Shown: piece by piece, positions 1 to 9,317 of the stretch
Layout of the letters: every line of letters starts with the position of its first letter
Position numbering within the stretch: position 1 is the stretch's first letter
DNA from: Novacetimonas maltaceti
GTDB lineage: Bacteria; Pseudomonadota; Alphaproteobacteria; Acetobacterales; Acetobacteraceae
Assembly (NCBI RefSeq): GCF_002906255.1
Contig: NZ_POTC01000034.1
Span: 1-33,901, forward strand
Reading direction: 5' to 3'
Length of the DNA: 33,901 bases
Made by a program: the position numbers and the translations under genes
The notes under the pieces: model-generated
The model's database searches: none
Told to the model about the DNA's origin: nothing
What the model saw: the letters and a program-made list of their open reading frames with translations, nothing else

Positions 1-451
1 GCAGGAAGCCACGACTTCAGATCAGGCGGCAGAAGATACGGCTGAGACCGGTCAAACGGGATGAAGCTGCTCATCTCACCACCTTACAACTTCACCTCTT
101 CACAGGGTACCCCAACCCGACAGGCTGTTAGGTCAACACAGGACGTGCGGATCTCTGATCCCTTCATGTGCCCGTGCAGTGCGGGCGGCATGGGGAAATG
201 TCTGCTGGACGGATATCCGGATGGGCGCCCTCGGGGGAGGTGTCGTCCTGTCGTACCGGATCGGGAAAGTAACGGTATATGGGGGGACTGATGAACATCA
301 CGCTGAAATGCACTGCCCTGCCATCTGTGACCATGCTGTCAGCGATTGACCTGAGCGTGCCATGCAATGCGGGACGGGTGTTCCGCCGGGGGGAAGCATC
401 GTGATGGGTGACGGATCATTACGTATGCGCACGACAGGGGGCAGGGGTATC
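1..451. other. Leader region, no gene recognised
   Basis: No reading frame on either strand in this stretch gives a protein I recognise, and the short frames present lack a plausible ribosome-binding site or domain. It precedes a TonB-dependent receptor, so it probably holds that gene's promoter and 5' leader, but I see no convincing -35/-10 pair, Fur-like box, or cobalamin or thiamine riboswitch core. In-frame ATGs at 362, 404 and 425 could extend the receptor upstream. They are disfavoured because the signal peptide begins at the ATG at 452. Confidence 0.5.
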
Positions 452-2881
452 ATGGGAAAGAATGTAATGGGCCTGCGCGCGCGACTGGGTGCGGTGTCAT
501 GCCTGGTTGGCGCGGGCCTGGTGATCGCGGGGCATACGGGCCGGGCGTATGCGGCGACATCCACGACGCCTGCCGCGCACCGTGTCACGCATCGGGGCAC
601 CACCACGCAGGCCAGCGCGCATGTCAGTCGCGCCGGGTCGTCCACCGCGCCGCAGGCCGCCGCCGCGCATTCTGCGAATGTGCCTGACACGCCAGAGGTC
701 ATCCATGTTTCGCGTGCCCGTGACGCCCGCGATGGCGGGGGCGGCATGATGCGTCTGGAAACCGCGCCGCATGCGGTGCAGACCGTGGGCAAGCAGTATA
801 TCGAAATGCGCAGTCCCACCAGCACGGGCCTTGACCTCGTCAAGAACCTGCCGAGCCTGAATGTCACGACCCCGGATTCCTCGGGCATGGAGGGCGGGCA
901 GATTCAGGTGCGTGGCCTGACCGACCTCGACATGGGGCTGATGCTTGATGGCGCACCGGCGGCAGCGGCGAAATACCTGGCGGAGAACATCGATTCCGAA
1001 AACCTCGAAAGTGTCGAGGTCACGCCGGGCAGCGCGGGCACCGACCTGCCGGTCATGTCGGCGGCGGGTGGCGTGATGAACGAACGTTCGCACACCGCGT
1101 CGCACAAGTTCGGCGGCATGACGGATTTTTCGTATGGCACGAACAACCTGTCGCGCGAATTCATCCGCCTTGAATCCGGTGATATCGGCAATACGGGCGT
1201 GCGCAGCTTCTTCTCCTTCTCCAACTCGCACGCGCGGTCATGGATGGGGTCGGGCATCAACCAGCGCAAGCATATCGATTTCGGGTTGCAGAAGGACTGG
1301 CAGAACGGATCGACGGCGCGGCTGTTCCTGTCGTGGAATTCCGAGGATTTCACGATCGATTCCTATCCCGATGCCACGGCGTTCTACAATTACAAGCATA
1401 CCGGTGTCGGATATGGCCGCAATTCCGACCCTTCCAGCGACAATTACTGGAAGAACAACAACGACCACTGGAACCAGATCTTCCTGACCGCGCCGGTCCA
1501 TGTGGTGCTGCCGTCGCGCTTCTCCCTCGACCTGCAGCCCTATTTCAGCTTCGGGCAGGGATGGGACGGCTCTCCCGGTGGGACGACGGCGTCTGACGGG
1601 TCGTACAACACGCTGTTTGGCCCCTCGGTGGCCTATTACAATAACGGGCAGCTTGCGACCAACCAGAACCTGACCAATTACTTCCTCCAGAACGAGGTGC
1701 GGCAGGTCGGTGCGGTGGCCAAGCTGAATTACCAGATCGACGCGCACAACCATTTCTCGGTCGGGTACTGGTATGAAAACGCCCAGACCATCCAGTCCTA
1801 TCCGCTCAGCACCACGATGGCCAATGGCGCGGACCCCAGCCCCAACTGGGCGCAGTACCAGATCAACGGCAACTCCGTGTTCGGGCAGACGGCGGGGTAT
1901 GAACTGCATTCGCTGTTCGTGCAGGACACGGCGAAGTATTTCAATGACCGCCTGACGATCCATGCGGGCTTCAAGTTCGTGATGTCCAATGCGTGGAACA
2001 AGCAGTGGATGAACCACAGTTCCAACTATACCGGCGCACGCAGCGAGGCGAATACGACCGAACCGCTGCCGCAGCTGTCGATCGGCTACCAGTTCAATGA
2101 CCATCACCAGGTCTATGTGAACGCCGAAGGCGATTACCGCGAACCCAGCGCCGTGGACCTTGGCTGGACCACGCCAGGGAACAAGATGCTCAAGAACCAG
2201 TATTCCATCAAGGAAGAGCTGGGCTACCGCTATCACGACAAATACGTGATGGTTGACCTTGCGCTGTTCAACTACAACGTGACGAACCGTATCCTCGACA
2301 CCTATATCGGCGCGAACCAGTATGCCCCGATCGAGGGCGGGAACCAGACCATGCGTGGCTTTGACGTCATGGTGGCGGGGCGGTCATATTACGGGTTCAG
2401 CCCCTATGCCTCGTTCGAGTACCTGCATGCGACGCAGGATTCCAACGTCACGGATGGCAACGGGAACCTGATCCGCGCCAAGGGCCAGCAGGCGATCATG
2501 GCGCCGCATGTCATGGCCAATTTTGGCCTGACCTACAAATACAAGGGCTTCTTCGCCAATGCGAGCGTCCATTACACCGGCCCGCAGTCGGTGGCGCTCG
2601 ACAACAGCGAGCGCATTCCCGGCTATGTCACCGACACGCTGTCGCTTGGTTATCGCTTCAAGCCGTTCATGTATGCCAAGTCGCCCACCTTCCGCCTGAA
2701 CTTCACCAACCTGACGGGGTCGGTCGTGCGCACCGGCGCGATGGGGGCGATCTACTCCGCGGGGAACCAGGGGGGCTACAACGTCTATTACGGGGCTGCC
2801 GGCGGCCGCAGCGCGAATGGCAACTCCTTCATGGTGGAGCCGCGCTTTACCATGACGGGCACGATCTCCACCTCGTTCTGA
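452..2881 (+). CDS. TonB-dependent outer-membrane receptor
   Basis: This 809-residue protein is an outer-membrane receptor that should import a substrate using energy from TonB-ExbB-ExbD. The start at 452 is chosen because AGGGG lies four bases upstream and the first 34 residues form a signal peptide ending near GRAYA. An Ala/Thr/His-rich linker follows, then a TonB-box-like segment (EVIHVSR) and a plug domain. The plug contains a run of the type VRGLTDLDMGLMLDG and then a segment on the pattern ENLESVEVTPGS. The rest is a long barrel rich in aromatic and Asn residues, ending in the terminal Phe typical of barrel proteins. The substrate cannot be read from sequence. The next genes are a purine permease and a deaminase, which hints at nucleobases, but a terminator separates them. 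Annotation as a siderophore-type receptor would be a guess. Confidence 0.9.
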   Translation: MGKNVMGLRARLGAVSCLVGAGLVIAGHTGRAYAATSTTPAAHRVTHRGTTTQASAHVSRAGSSTAPQAAAAHSANVPDTPEVIHVSRARDARDGGGGMMRLETAPHAVQTVGKQYIEMRSPTSTGLDLVKNLPSLNVTTPDSSGMEGGQIQVRGLTDLDMGLMLDGAPAAAAKYLAENIDSENLESVEVTPGSAGTDLPVMSAAGGVMNERSHTASHKFGGMTDFSYGTNNLSREFIRLESGDIGNTGVRSFFSFSNSHARSWMGSGINQRKHIDFGLQKDWQNGSTARLFLSWNSEDFTIDSYPDATAFYNYKHTGVGYGRNSDPSSDNYWKNNNDHWNQIFLTAPVHVVLPSRFSLDLQPYFSFGQGWDGSPGGTTASDGSYNTLFGPSVAYYNNGQLATNQNLTNYFLQNEVRQVGAVAKLNYQIDAHNHFSVGYWYENAQTIQSYPLSTTMANGADPSPNWAQYQINGNSVFGQTAGYELHSLFVQDTAKYFNDRLTIHAGFKFVMSNAWNKQWMNHSSNYTGARSEANTTEPLPQLSIGYQFNDHHQVYVNAEGDYREPSAVDLGWTTPGNKMLKNQYSIKEELGYRYHDKYVMVDLALFNYNVTNRILDTYIGANQYAPIEGGNQTMRGFDVMVAGRSYYGFSPYASFEYLHATQDSNVTDGNGNLIRAKGQQAIMAPHVMANFGLTYKYKGFFANASVHYTGPQSVALDNSERIPGYVTDTLSLGYRFKPFMYAKSPTFRLNFTNLTGSVVRTGAMGAIYSAGNQGGYNVYYGAAGGRSANGNSFMVEPRFTMTGTISTSF

Positions 2882-2888
2882 GGGCGGT

Positions 2889-2917
2889 GGCCCGCCGGTA
2901 TCCACCGGCGGGCCTTT
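2889..2917 (+). terminator. Intrinsic terminator of the TonB receptor gene
   Basis: A perfect 10-bp stem (GGCCCGCCGG at 2889-2898 with its complement at 2905-2914) with a six-base loop is followed by TTT. It starts eight bases after the receptor stop codon. The T tract is short, but position and stem strength fit a Rho-independent terminator. Confidence 0.75.
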
Positions 2918-2981
2918 CGTGTGTCCCGGCCCGGACGTGGGGGCGCATGGCCATGCCAGATGAGACATGCCGTGAATCATG

Positions 2982-3064
2982 AAAAGTTTTCGGGTGCTGC
3001 CCTTTGATCAAAAAAGGCAGTGTCTTTCGAAGCTTTTTGAAAAAATCTTCGCCAAAAACTTTTG
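2982..3064 (+). repeat. Family A palindromic repeat, copy A1
   Basis: This copy of about 83 bp has inverted ends (AAAAGTTTTCGGGTG at the left, CCAAAAACTTTTG at the right) and two internal hairpins. One is built on TGCC..GGCA around a T/A-rich core at about 2998-3020. The other is on GAAGCTTTTTGA at 3029-3050. It aligns along its whole length with the reverse complement of 28759-28839. It lies directly upstream of the permease start. It is translatable in frame with the permease, which makes a spurious 49-residue N-terminal extension if the ATG at 2979 is taken as the start. Confidence 0.85.
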
Positions 3065-3125
3065 TTTTTATCAGCAGGCTGTCCCGCAACGGCCTTTTAT
3101 CGTGACGCCGAAGGCAACGACCACC

Positions 3126-4469
3126 ATGCAGCACAGCAGACCCGATCCGGTTGATGAAGTCCTCCCGCCTGGCATGCTGTTCACGTTCGGGCTCCAGCAT
3201 GCGCTGGTCATGTATTCGGGCACCGTGGCCGTGCCCCTCATCTTCGCCGCGACGCTGGGCATGGACATGGGGCAGACGATCACCCTGATCAATTCCGGCC
3301 TGATGACGTCAGGGGTCGCCACGATCATCCAGACGGTGGGGATCGGGAAAATCGGCTCCCGCCTGCCGATCGTGCAGGGATCGTCCTTCGTGACGCTGGC
3401 TTCCATGCTCATGATCGGGCAGGCGTACGGGACCAGCGCCATCTTCGGCGCGATCATCGGGGCGGGGGGATGCACGCTGGTGCTGGCCCCGGCACTTGGA
3501 CGGCTGATGCGGTTTTTCCCGCCGGTGGCGATCGGCTGCCTGCTGACGGTCATCGGCCTGACGCTGATCCCGGTGGCGGGCGTATGGCTGGGGGGCGGGA
3601 CGCCGTCGGATGCGGCCTTCGGCGCGACCCCGAACCTTCTGCTGGGCGGGGTGACGATGGCGGTCACGCTTGCGGTCTATGCGATGGGGTCGGGCTTTGT
3701 CTCCAACATCAGCGTGCTGCTGGGCCTGATTGTCGGCAGCCTCATTGCGCTGGCCTGTGGCATGGGGCATTTCCAGGCGGTGCATGATGCGCCGTGGTTC
3801 GCGCTCAGCATGCCCATGGCGTTTGGCGTGCCGACTTTCCACCTTGTGCCGGTGGTGATCATGACGCTGACGATGCTGGTGATCCTGGCGGAAACGACGG
3901 GCAACTGCATCGCGGTCGGGCGCCTTGTCGAACGTCCCACGGACGAGGAGACGCTGATTGCGGCATTCCGCGCGGACGGCCTGTCGACCATGCTGGGCGG
4001 TGTGTTCAACAGTTTTCCCTACAACGCGTTTACGCAGAATACCGGCCTGATCGCGATGACCAATATCCGCAGCCGCTTTGTCGTTGCGGCGGCGGGGGTG
4101 GTGCTGATCGTGCTGGGCCTGTTTCCGAAGCTTGGCGCGGTGATCGCGGCCATGCCCGCGCCGGTCCTGGGAGGATGCGCGCTGGTGATGTTCGGCATGA
4201 CGGCGATGGGCGGGATCCGCGAACTGTCGCATGTGCGCTTTGACGGCACGCGCAACGGCATGATCGCGGCGGTGTCCATGGGGCTGGGCATGCTGCCGAT
4301 GGCGTGCCCCACCCTGTTTGCCCATACCAGCGGTCTGGCGCGGCTGTTCCTTGGCAACGGGGTGTTCCTGTGCGTGTCTTCGGCGGTGGTGCTCAACCTG
4401 CTGATCGGGGAGAAGATCCCCACGCTGGAGGAGGAACTCGATCCCGCTCGGGCGCGGCAGGCACCATGA
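3126..4469 (+). CDS. NCS2 family purine (xanthine/uric acid type) permease
   Basis: This 447-residue polytopic inner-membrane protein belongs to the nucleobase-cation symporter-2 family. Visible family marks are the TM1 motif QHALVMYSGT (Q24-H25), the TM8 motif AETTGN with the substrate-binding Glu at about 256, and the signature QNTGLIAMTN beginning at Gln304. The form of the signature and the SFPYNAFTQN lead-in fit xanthine/uric acid transporters better than uracil ones, but specificity is inferred. Start 3126 is chosen because homology begins just after it and the upstream in-frame sequence is repeat A1. An AAGG sits about 12 bases upstream. Its stop overlaps the start of the next gene by four bases (ATGA), so uptake and deamination are translationally coupled. 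Confidence 0.88.
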   Translation: MQHSRPDPVDEVLPPGMLFTFGLQHALVMYSGTVAVPLIFAATLGMDMGQTITLINSGLMTSGVATIIQTVGIGKIGSRLPIVQGSSFVTLASMLMIGQAYGTSAIFGAIIGAGGCTLVLAPALGRLMRFFPPVAIGCLLTVIGLTLIPVAGVWLGGGTPSDAAFGATPNLLLGGVTMAVTLAVYAMGSGFVSNISVLLGLIVGSLIALACGMGHFQAVHDAPWFALSMPMAFGVPTFHLVPVVIMTLTMLVILAETTGNCIAVGRLVERPTDEETLIAAFRADGLSTMLGGVFNSFPYNAFTQNTGLIAMTNIRSRFVVAAAGVVLIVLGLFPKLGAVIAAMPAPVLGGCALVMFGMTAMGGIRELSHVRFDGTRNGMIAAVSMGLGMLPMACPTLFAHTSGLARLFLGNGVFLCVSSAVVLNLLIGEKIPTLEEELDPARARQAP

Positions 4470-4972
4470 CCATGCCAATTTCCCTGTCCGCATGTGACCT
4501 TGTGCTGCTGCGTGAGGCGATCGCGCTTTCCGCGCAGTCGCGCGCGCAGGGACGCCATCCGTTCGGTGCGCTGGTGGCGGATGCGTCCAGCCAGGTCGTC
4601 ACGCGGGCCATCAATGATTCGCTGCCGCCGCATGGCGATCCCACCCGTCATGCCGAACTGGTCGCCGTGGCGCAGGCCGCACGCCTGCTTGGCCCCGACG
4701 CGCTGGCGGGCTGCACGCTCTACAGCAGTGCGGAACCATGCTGCATGTGCGCGGGGGCGATATACTGGGGCGGGATCGGGCGCGTGGTCTATGCCCTGTC
4801 GGAACGGCGGCTGCTGGCGCTGACGGGGGACCATCCCGAAAACCCGACCTTTTCCCTGCCATGCCGCACGGTTTTCGCCTGCGGGCAGCGCGAGGTCGAG
4901 GTCATTGGCCCCGCGCTGGAGGACGAGGCCGCCGTCGCGCATGACGGGTTCTGGACCCGTACTGCCCCCTGA
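4466..4972 (+). CDS. Cytidine/guanine deaminase-type zinc hydrolase
   Basis: The 168-residue protein belongs to the cytidine/deoxycytidylate deaminase superfamily and should hydrolytically deaminate a nucleobase or nucleoside in the cytoplasm. The zinc site is complete: H62-A-E64 supplies the histidine ligand and catalytic glutamate, and P91-C-C-M-C95 gives the two cysteine ligands. The following AGAIYWGGIGRVVYALSE segment matches the guanine deaminase/TadA-like branch. Start 4466 overlaps the permease stop and has GGCAGG five bases upstream. Pairing with a purine permease makes guanine deaminase (guanine to xanthine) the most likely role. tRNA adenosine deaminase (TadA) is less likely in this context, and a broader nucleoside deaminase is possible. 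Confidence 0.85.
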   Translation: MTMPISLSACDLVLLREAIALSAQSRAQGRHPFGALVADASSQVVTRAINDSLPPHGDPTRHAELVAVAQAARLLGPDALAGCTLYSSAEPCCMCAGAIYWGGIGRVVYALSERRLLALTGDHPENPTFSLPCRTVFACGQREVEVIGPALEDEAAVAHDGFWTRTAP

Positions 4973-4981
4973 CGGGAAAAA

Positions 4982-6367
4982 TCAGGCCTGGCCGTGCCTG
5001 TCCGAAAACAGCCTTGATGCGCTGAGCAGCATGCCGAGGAAGGCGATGATGGACGCGAATTCAAGGCAGCGCATCGACGGCCTTGTCGCGATCAGCCCGA
5101 ACGTCATTGCCACGAGCATCGCCCCGGTCGCCTGCCCGCACTGGCGCGAGACCTGGACCATGCCGCTCGCGCTGCCGGAGCGCCCGGCGGGGGCCGTGAC
5201 CATCATGATGCGGTTGTTGGGCGGCTGGAAGATGCCAAACCCCATGCCCGCCAGCCCGACGCGCCAGACGATGTCATACCAGTGCGGCGCCTGTGGCAGC
5301 AGGTAGAGCGCGAGGAAGCCCATCGACGTGGTGAACAGCCCCACGGAGGACAGGATCGTCGCCGGGACCCGGTCGCTCAGCCGGCTGATGACCGGGGCGA
5401 CAAGCATGATCCCCACCGGCCACGGCGTGATCATCAGCCCGACCATCGAGGGCGAGGCATGGAACAGGTTCTGCACCGTGAAGGGGAAGGACACCATGAA
5501 CAGGTTGGAGGAGACGAAGGCCAGGAACCCGATGCTGACGCCGGTGCGGAATGCCGGGACCTGCAGCATGTCGATCGGGAACATCGGATGGGCGCGCCCC
5601 TTCTGCCGCTGCACCAGCAGCACGGCCGCCACGATGCCGGTGATGGCGAAGGCGCAGACCTGCACGGCGCTGGCATGGTGTGCGATGGAATCGCCTGCCA
5701 TGATGAGCGCGCCGAACGCCAGCGCGTTGAACAGGGCGCTCAGCCCGTCAAAGGCCCCGTGCTGCAGCGGCGTGCGCGGCAGGGACATCAGCGCCAGCAC
5801 CAGAGCGGCCAGACCGAGCGGGATGTTGATGAAAAACAGCCACGGCCATGTGGCGACCGACAGGATGACGGACGCCACCGTCGGCCCCGCGCCAACGCCA
5901 AGGGCCACCATCACGCCATTGAGCGCAATGCCGCGCCCGATGATGGCGTGGGGGTAGATGAAGCGGATCAGCGCGATGCTGACGCTCATGATGCACGCGC
6001 CGCCCACGCCCTGCACCGCGCGCGCCAGCGACAGCGCCAGCAGCGAATGTGAAATCCCGCAGAACAGGGAGGAGACGATGAACAGCACCAGCCCGATCTG
6101 GCACAGTCGCCCGAAACCGATCCGCGCGCCGAGTGCTGCCGTGGGCAGCAGGGCGATGACGCTGGCCAACTGGTAGGAGTTGATGATCCACACCGCCGAC
6201 GCGGCCGATACATGCAGGTCCGCCCCGATCGTCGGCAGCGCCACGTTGGCGATGGCGTAATCCAGCAGCGCCAGCAGGACCGACAGCGCAACCGCGCACA
6301 TCGCCTGTATCCGGGCCGCGCCGTGCAGGCCCTCTCCTTCGGTCAGTATCCTGGTGTCGCGGGGCAT
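4982..6367 (-). CDS. MFS drug:proton antiporter, DHA2-like
   Basis: This 461-residue major facilitator protein should export a toxic compound across the inner membrane using the proton gradient. The N-terminal half has the TM1 pattern LLDYAIANVALPTIGADL, a motif-A-like loop (GARIGFGRL), and ARAVQGVGGACIM. The drug-antiporter-2 hallmark WPWLFFINIPLG follows TM6. Length and the extra central hydrophobic pair fit the 14-helix DHA2 group (MdtD/EmrB-like). The frame stays open upstream into purD, but start 6367 is chosen because the family N-terminus begins there and upstream residues are low-complexity Arg/Ala. It is downstream of purD on the same strand, with a strong hairpin in the 97-bp gap, and converges on the deaminase with nine bases between stops. 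Substrate unknown. Confidence 0.88.
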   Translation of the reverse strand: MPRDTRILTEGEGLHGAARIQAMCAVALSVLLALLDYAIANVALPTIGADLHVSAASAVWIINSYQLASVIALLPTAALGARIGFGRLCQIGLVLFIVSSLFCGISHSLLALSLARAVQGVGGACIMSVSIALIRFIYPHAIIGRGIALNGVMVALGVGAGPTVASVILSVATWPWLFFINIPLGLAALVLALMSLPRTPLQHGAFDGLSALFNALAFGALIMAGDSIAHHASAVQVCAFAITGIVAAVLLVQRQKGRAHPMFPIDMLQVPAFRTGVSIGFLAFVSSNLFMVSFPFTVQNLFHASPSMVGLMITPWPVGIMLVAPVISRLSDRVPATILSSVGLFTTSMGFLALYLLPQAPHWYDIVWRVGLAGMGFGIFQPPNNRIMMVTAPAGRSGSASGMVQVSRQCGQATGAMLVAMTFGLIATRPSMRCLEFASIIAFLGMLLSASRLFSDRHGQA

Positions 6368-6423
6368 GGCATTCGCTGTCTTGCGCGCACTGCGGCGGCG
6401 GGGCCGTGCGCGGGGAAATGGGG

Positions 6424-6447
6424 CACGGGCCCCGTCGCGGGCCCGTG
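6424..6447 (-). terminator. Hairpin 3' of purD
   Basis: A perfect 9-bp stem (CACGGGCCC at 6424-6432, complement at 6439-6447) with a six-base loop lies 17 bases beyond the purD stop on the minus strand. No T tract follows, so it may be an attenuating or Rho-assisted 3'-end structure rather than a classical terminator. Confidence 0.45.
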
Positions 6448-6464
6448 GGGCGGACGGAAGGGCG

Positions 6465-7751
6465 TCAGGCGCGCGTGGCGCGTTCCAGCGCGCGCGCGCC
6501 GATATCGTGACGCCAGATCGCGTCATCCCAGCGGATCGCGCCCACCCCGGCATAGGCCCGATCACGCGCCTGCGCCAGCGTGTCGCCCGTGGCGCAGACC
6601 GCCAGCACACGCCCACCGGCCGCGACCAGTTCGCCGTTCGCGTTCAGCTTCGTGCCTGCCTGGAACACCTGCACGCCCGGCAGCTTTTCCGCGTCCTCGA
6701 TGCCTGCGATTACGCCGCCGGTTACGGGCTTTCCGGGATAGCCGCGCGCGGCCATGACCACGCTGATGGAGGCCTGGTTGGAAAAGCGGATGTCCGTGCC
6801 CGCCAGGTCGCCCTTCGCCACGGCGGCAAGGGCGGCGAGCAGGTCGCTTTGCAGCCGGATCAGCAGGGCCTGCGCCTCCGGATCGCCAAGGCGGACGTTA
6901 TATTCGATCAGCTTCTCGCCCTCGGGCGTCAGCATCAGGCCTGCGAAGATGATGCCGCGGAACGGCGTGCCGCGTCGCGCCATCTCGCGCAGCATGGGGC
7001 GCACCATCGTATCGAGGGCGGCTTCCTGCCGCGCCGCATCGAACCCGGCGGGGGGGGAAACCGCGCCCATGCCGCCGGTATTGGGGCCGGTATCGCCATC
7101 ACCGATGCGCTTGTGGTCCTGCGCCGCGCCGATCAGCACGGCCTCTTCCCCCGCGCAGAAGGCGAAGAGCGAGACCTCGTCGCCGACCAGACACTCCTCG
7201 ATCACCACCGTGCGCCCGGCATCGCCCATCGTGGCGTCGGTCATCAGGTCGCGGATGGCGGTTTCGGCTTCCTCCACGCTCTGGGCGACGATCACGCCCT
7301 TGCCCGCCGCAAGGCCGTCGGCCTTGACCACGATCGGCGCGCCGGTGGCGCGTACATGCGCCAGCGCGTCAGCGGCGTTGTCGAAGCGTGCCCAGCGCGC
7401 GGTGGGGATGGCCGCCGCGTCGCAGACTTCCTTGGTGAAGGTCTTGCTGCCCTCAAGCTCGGCCGCCGCGCGCGACGGCCCGGCGCACGCGATTCCGGCC
7501 TGCGCGCAGGCATCGGCCAGTCCAGCCACCAGCGGGGCCTCCGGCCCTGGCACCACAAGGTCGATGCGTTCATCGCGCGCAAGTTTGATCAGGCCCGCCA
7601 CGTCATCGGCCCGCACGGCGCAATTGGTGCCCAGCGCGGCCGTGCCGGGGTTGCCCGGCGCGATGAACAGCGCCTCCAGCAGGGGCGAACGCGCGATCGC
7701 CGCCGCCATGGCATGTTCACGCCCCCCCGATCCGACCAGCAGCACCCGCAT
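6465..7751 (-). CDS. purD: Phosphoribosylamine-glycine ligase
   Basis: The 428-residue enzyme catalyses the second step of de novo purine synthesis, joining phosphoribosylamine and glycine with ATP to give GAR. The N-terminus VLLVGSGGREHA is the classical PurD opening. APGNPGTA follows near residue 32, and then an ATP-grasp domain with IVVKADGLAAGKGV near residues 140-155. The family signature region RLGDPEAQ is at about residue 290. Length is normal and all landmarks are intact. It is divergent from xseA with a 64-bp gap that must hold both promoters. Other purine genes (cvpA-purF) are 21 kb away, so it is not part of a pur operon here. Confidence 0.97.
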   Translation of the reverse strand: MRVLLVGSGGREHAMAAAIARSPLLEALFIAPGNPGTAALGTNCAVRADDVAGLIKLARDERIDLVVPGPEAPLVAGLADACAQAGIACAGPSRAAAELEGSKTFTKEVCDAAAIPTARWARFDNAADALAHVRATGAPIVVKADGLAAGKGVIVAQSVEEAETAIRDLMTDATMGDAGRTVVIEECLVGDEVSLFAFCAGEEAVLIGAAQDHKRIGDGDTGPNTGGMGAVSPPAGFDAARQEAALDTMVRPMLREMARRGTPFRGIIFAGLMLTPEGEKLIEYNVRLGDPEAQALLIRLQSDLLAALAAVAKGDLAGTDIRFSNQASISVVMAARGYPGKPVTGGVIAGIEDAEKLPGVQVFQAGTKLNANGELVAAGGRVLAVCATGDTLAQARDRAYAGVGAIRWDDAIWRHDIGARALERATRA

Positions 7752-7815
7752 GAATCAATTCTCCTGTTTGCAATCCGCCCTTTCGGGACGCGCGTCTGTA
7801 TCATACCTTCGGGTC

Positions 7816-9276
7816 ATGCATGAACCCAGCCATCCCTCTGGCGCGCAGGGCGCCACCAACATCGCGGAATATTCCGTATCCGAAATATCGGGCGCGATCA
7901 AAAGCACGCTTGAAGGCACGTTTGGCCGTATCCGTGTGCGCGGCGAGATTACGGAATTCAAGCGATATTCCTCCGGCCACCTGTATTTTTCCCTCAAGGA
8001 CGAGAAGGGAAAGCTGTCTTCCGTCGTCTGGCGCGGCAGTGTCGCGCGCCTGGGGCTGAAGCCGGAAAACGGCGTGGAGGTCATCGCCACGGGCAAGATT
8101 TCCGCCTATGGCGAACGTTCTTCCTACCAACTGGTGATCGACCGGCTGGAATATGCGGGCGAGGGCGCGCTGCTGGCCCGGATCGAGAAGCTGCGCCTGC
8201 GCCTTGCGCAGGAGGGGCTGTTCGATGCGCAGCGCAAGCGGCGACTGCCCTTCCTGCCGCGTGTCATCGGTGTCGTGACCTCCGCGCAGGGGGCGGTGCT
8301 GCATGACATCCGCACCACCATCGCCCGGCGTTTCCCGCGCGACCTGCTGGTCTGGCCCGTGCCAGTGCAGGGCGAAGGCGCGGCCGAACGCATTGCGGAG
8401 GCGGTGGCCGAGTTCGACCGCATTGATGGGCGTTCAGGGCTGCCCCGGCCCGATGTGCTGATCGTGGCGCGGGGTGGCGGGTCGCTGGAGGACCTGATGG
8501 CCTTCAACGACGAAACCGTGCTGCGCGCGGTGGCGGCGTGCAGGATTCCGCTCATCTCCGCCGTGGGGCACGAGACGGATACGACGCTGATCGATTTCGT
8601 GTCCGACCGGCGCGCGCCCACCCCCACGGCAGCGGCGGAAATGGCCGTGCCCGTCCGGGCGGAACTGGAGGCGGACCTTGCGCATCGCATGGCGCGGCTG
8701 TCGAACGGGCTGGAACGCATGCTGCAACTGTCGCGCGCGCGGCTGGAAAGGGCGGCGGCGGGGCTGCCGGACCTGCCATCGCTGCTGGCGACGGCCCGCA
8801 TGCGCCTTGATGACCGGGGGCATCGACTCGACATGGCGCTGCCGGCGCTGCTGGAGCGGCGGCGCGCGCGCCTGCAGGCGGCGTGCGACCGGCTGCCCAC
8901 GCCGGGCACGATCATCGCGCTCAAACGCTCGGGCCTGACGCTGGCCTCGGCCGGGCTGGTGCGTGCCCTGCCGCATTACCTGCGCGACCGTCGCAACCGG
9001 GTGGCATCGCTGCGCCCGTCGGCGCCCGCCCTGCTGGCGCTGCTGCGTGAGCAGCGCGCGCGCGTGCAGGGGGAAGGCGGACGGCTGGAGTCCCTGTCGC
9101 CGCGCGCGGTGCTGGAGCGGGGTTATGTGCTGGTGCGCGACCGTGCGGGCCATCCGCTGACGCTTGCGGCGGAGGTGAAGGCCGGGTCGCAGGTCATCAT
9201 GACCTTTGCCGATGGGGAGGTCGCGGCGCGGACCGAACGTGATACCCAGAGCCAGCAGGGACGGCTGGACCTGTGA
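7816..9276 (+). CDS. xseA: Exodeoxyribonuclease VII large subunit
   Basis: This 486-residue protein is the catalytic subunit of exonuclease VII, which degrades single-stranded DNA in both directions to oligonucleotides together with XseB. The N-terminal OB fold is visible as RIRVRGEITEFKRYSSGHLYF near residues 37-57. The catalytic core carries DVLIVARGGGSLEDLMAFND and AVGHETDTTLIDFVSDRRAPTPTAAAE, the family signature, followed by the long helical region and the closing VLERGYVLVR segment. Start 7816 is chosen because homology begins there. The frame stays open far upstream only as antisense of purD. No xseB is seen next to it. Its stop is 41 bases before the lipoprotein start. Confidence 0.96.
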   Translation: MHEPSHPSGAQGATNIAEYSVSEISGAIKSTLEGTFGRIRVRGEITEFKRYSSGHLYFSLKDEKGKLSSVVWRGSVARLGLKPENGVEVIATGKISAYGERSSYQLVIDRLEYAGEGALLARIEKLRLRLAQEGLFDAQRKRRLPFLPRVIGVVTSAQGAVLHDIRTTIARRFPRDLLVWPVPVQGEGAAERIAEAVAEFDRIDGRSGLPRPDVLIVARGGGSLEDLMAFNDETVLRAVAACRIPLISAVGHETDTTLIDFVSDRRAPTPTAAAEMAVPVRAELEADLAHRMARLSNGLERMLQLSRARLERAAAGLPDLPSLLATARMRLDDRGHRLDMALPALLERRRARLQAACDRLPTPGTIIALKRSGLTLASAGLVRALPHYLRDRRNRVASLRPSAPALLALLREQRARVQGEGGRLESLSPRAVLERGYVLVRDRAGHPLTLAAEVKAGSQVIMTFADGEVAARTERDTQSQQGRLDL

Positions 9277-9317
9277 CAATGAAGGGACAACATGCAGTGG
9301 CAAGGCAGGGCGTGAAC

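Noticed and set aside
1-60. Thiamine or cobalamin riboswitch suggested by GGCTGAGACC and AGGAAGCC
   Set aside because: The other conserved boxes (TTGAACCTGATC, or the full B12 box) are absent and the strand of structure cannot be completed.
2979-3125. N-terminal extension of the purine permease
   Set aside because: The 49 extra residues are translated from repeat A1; the family N-terminus begins at 3126.
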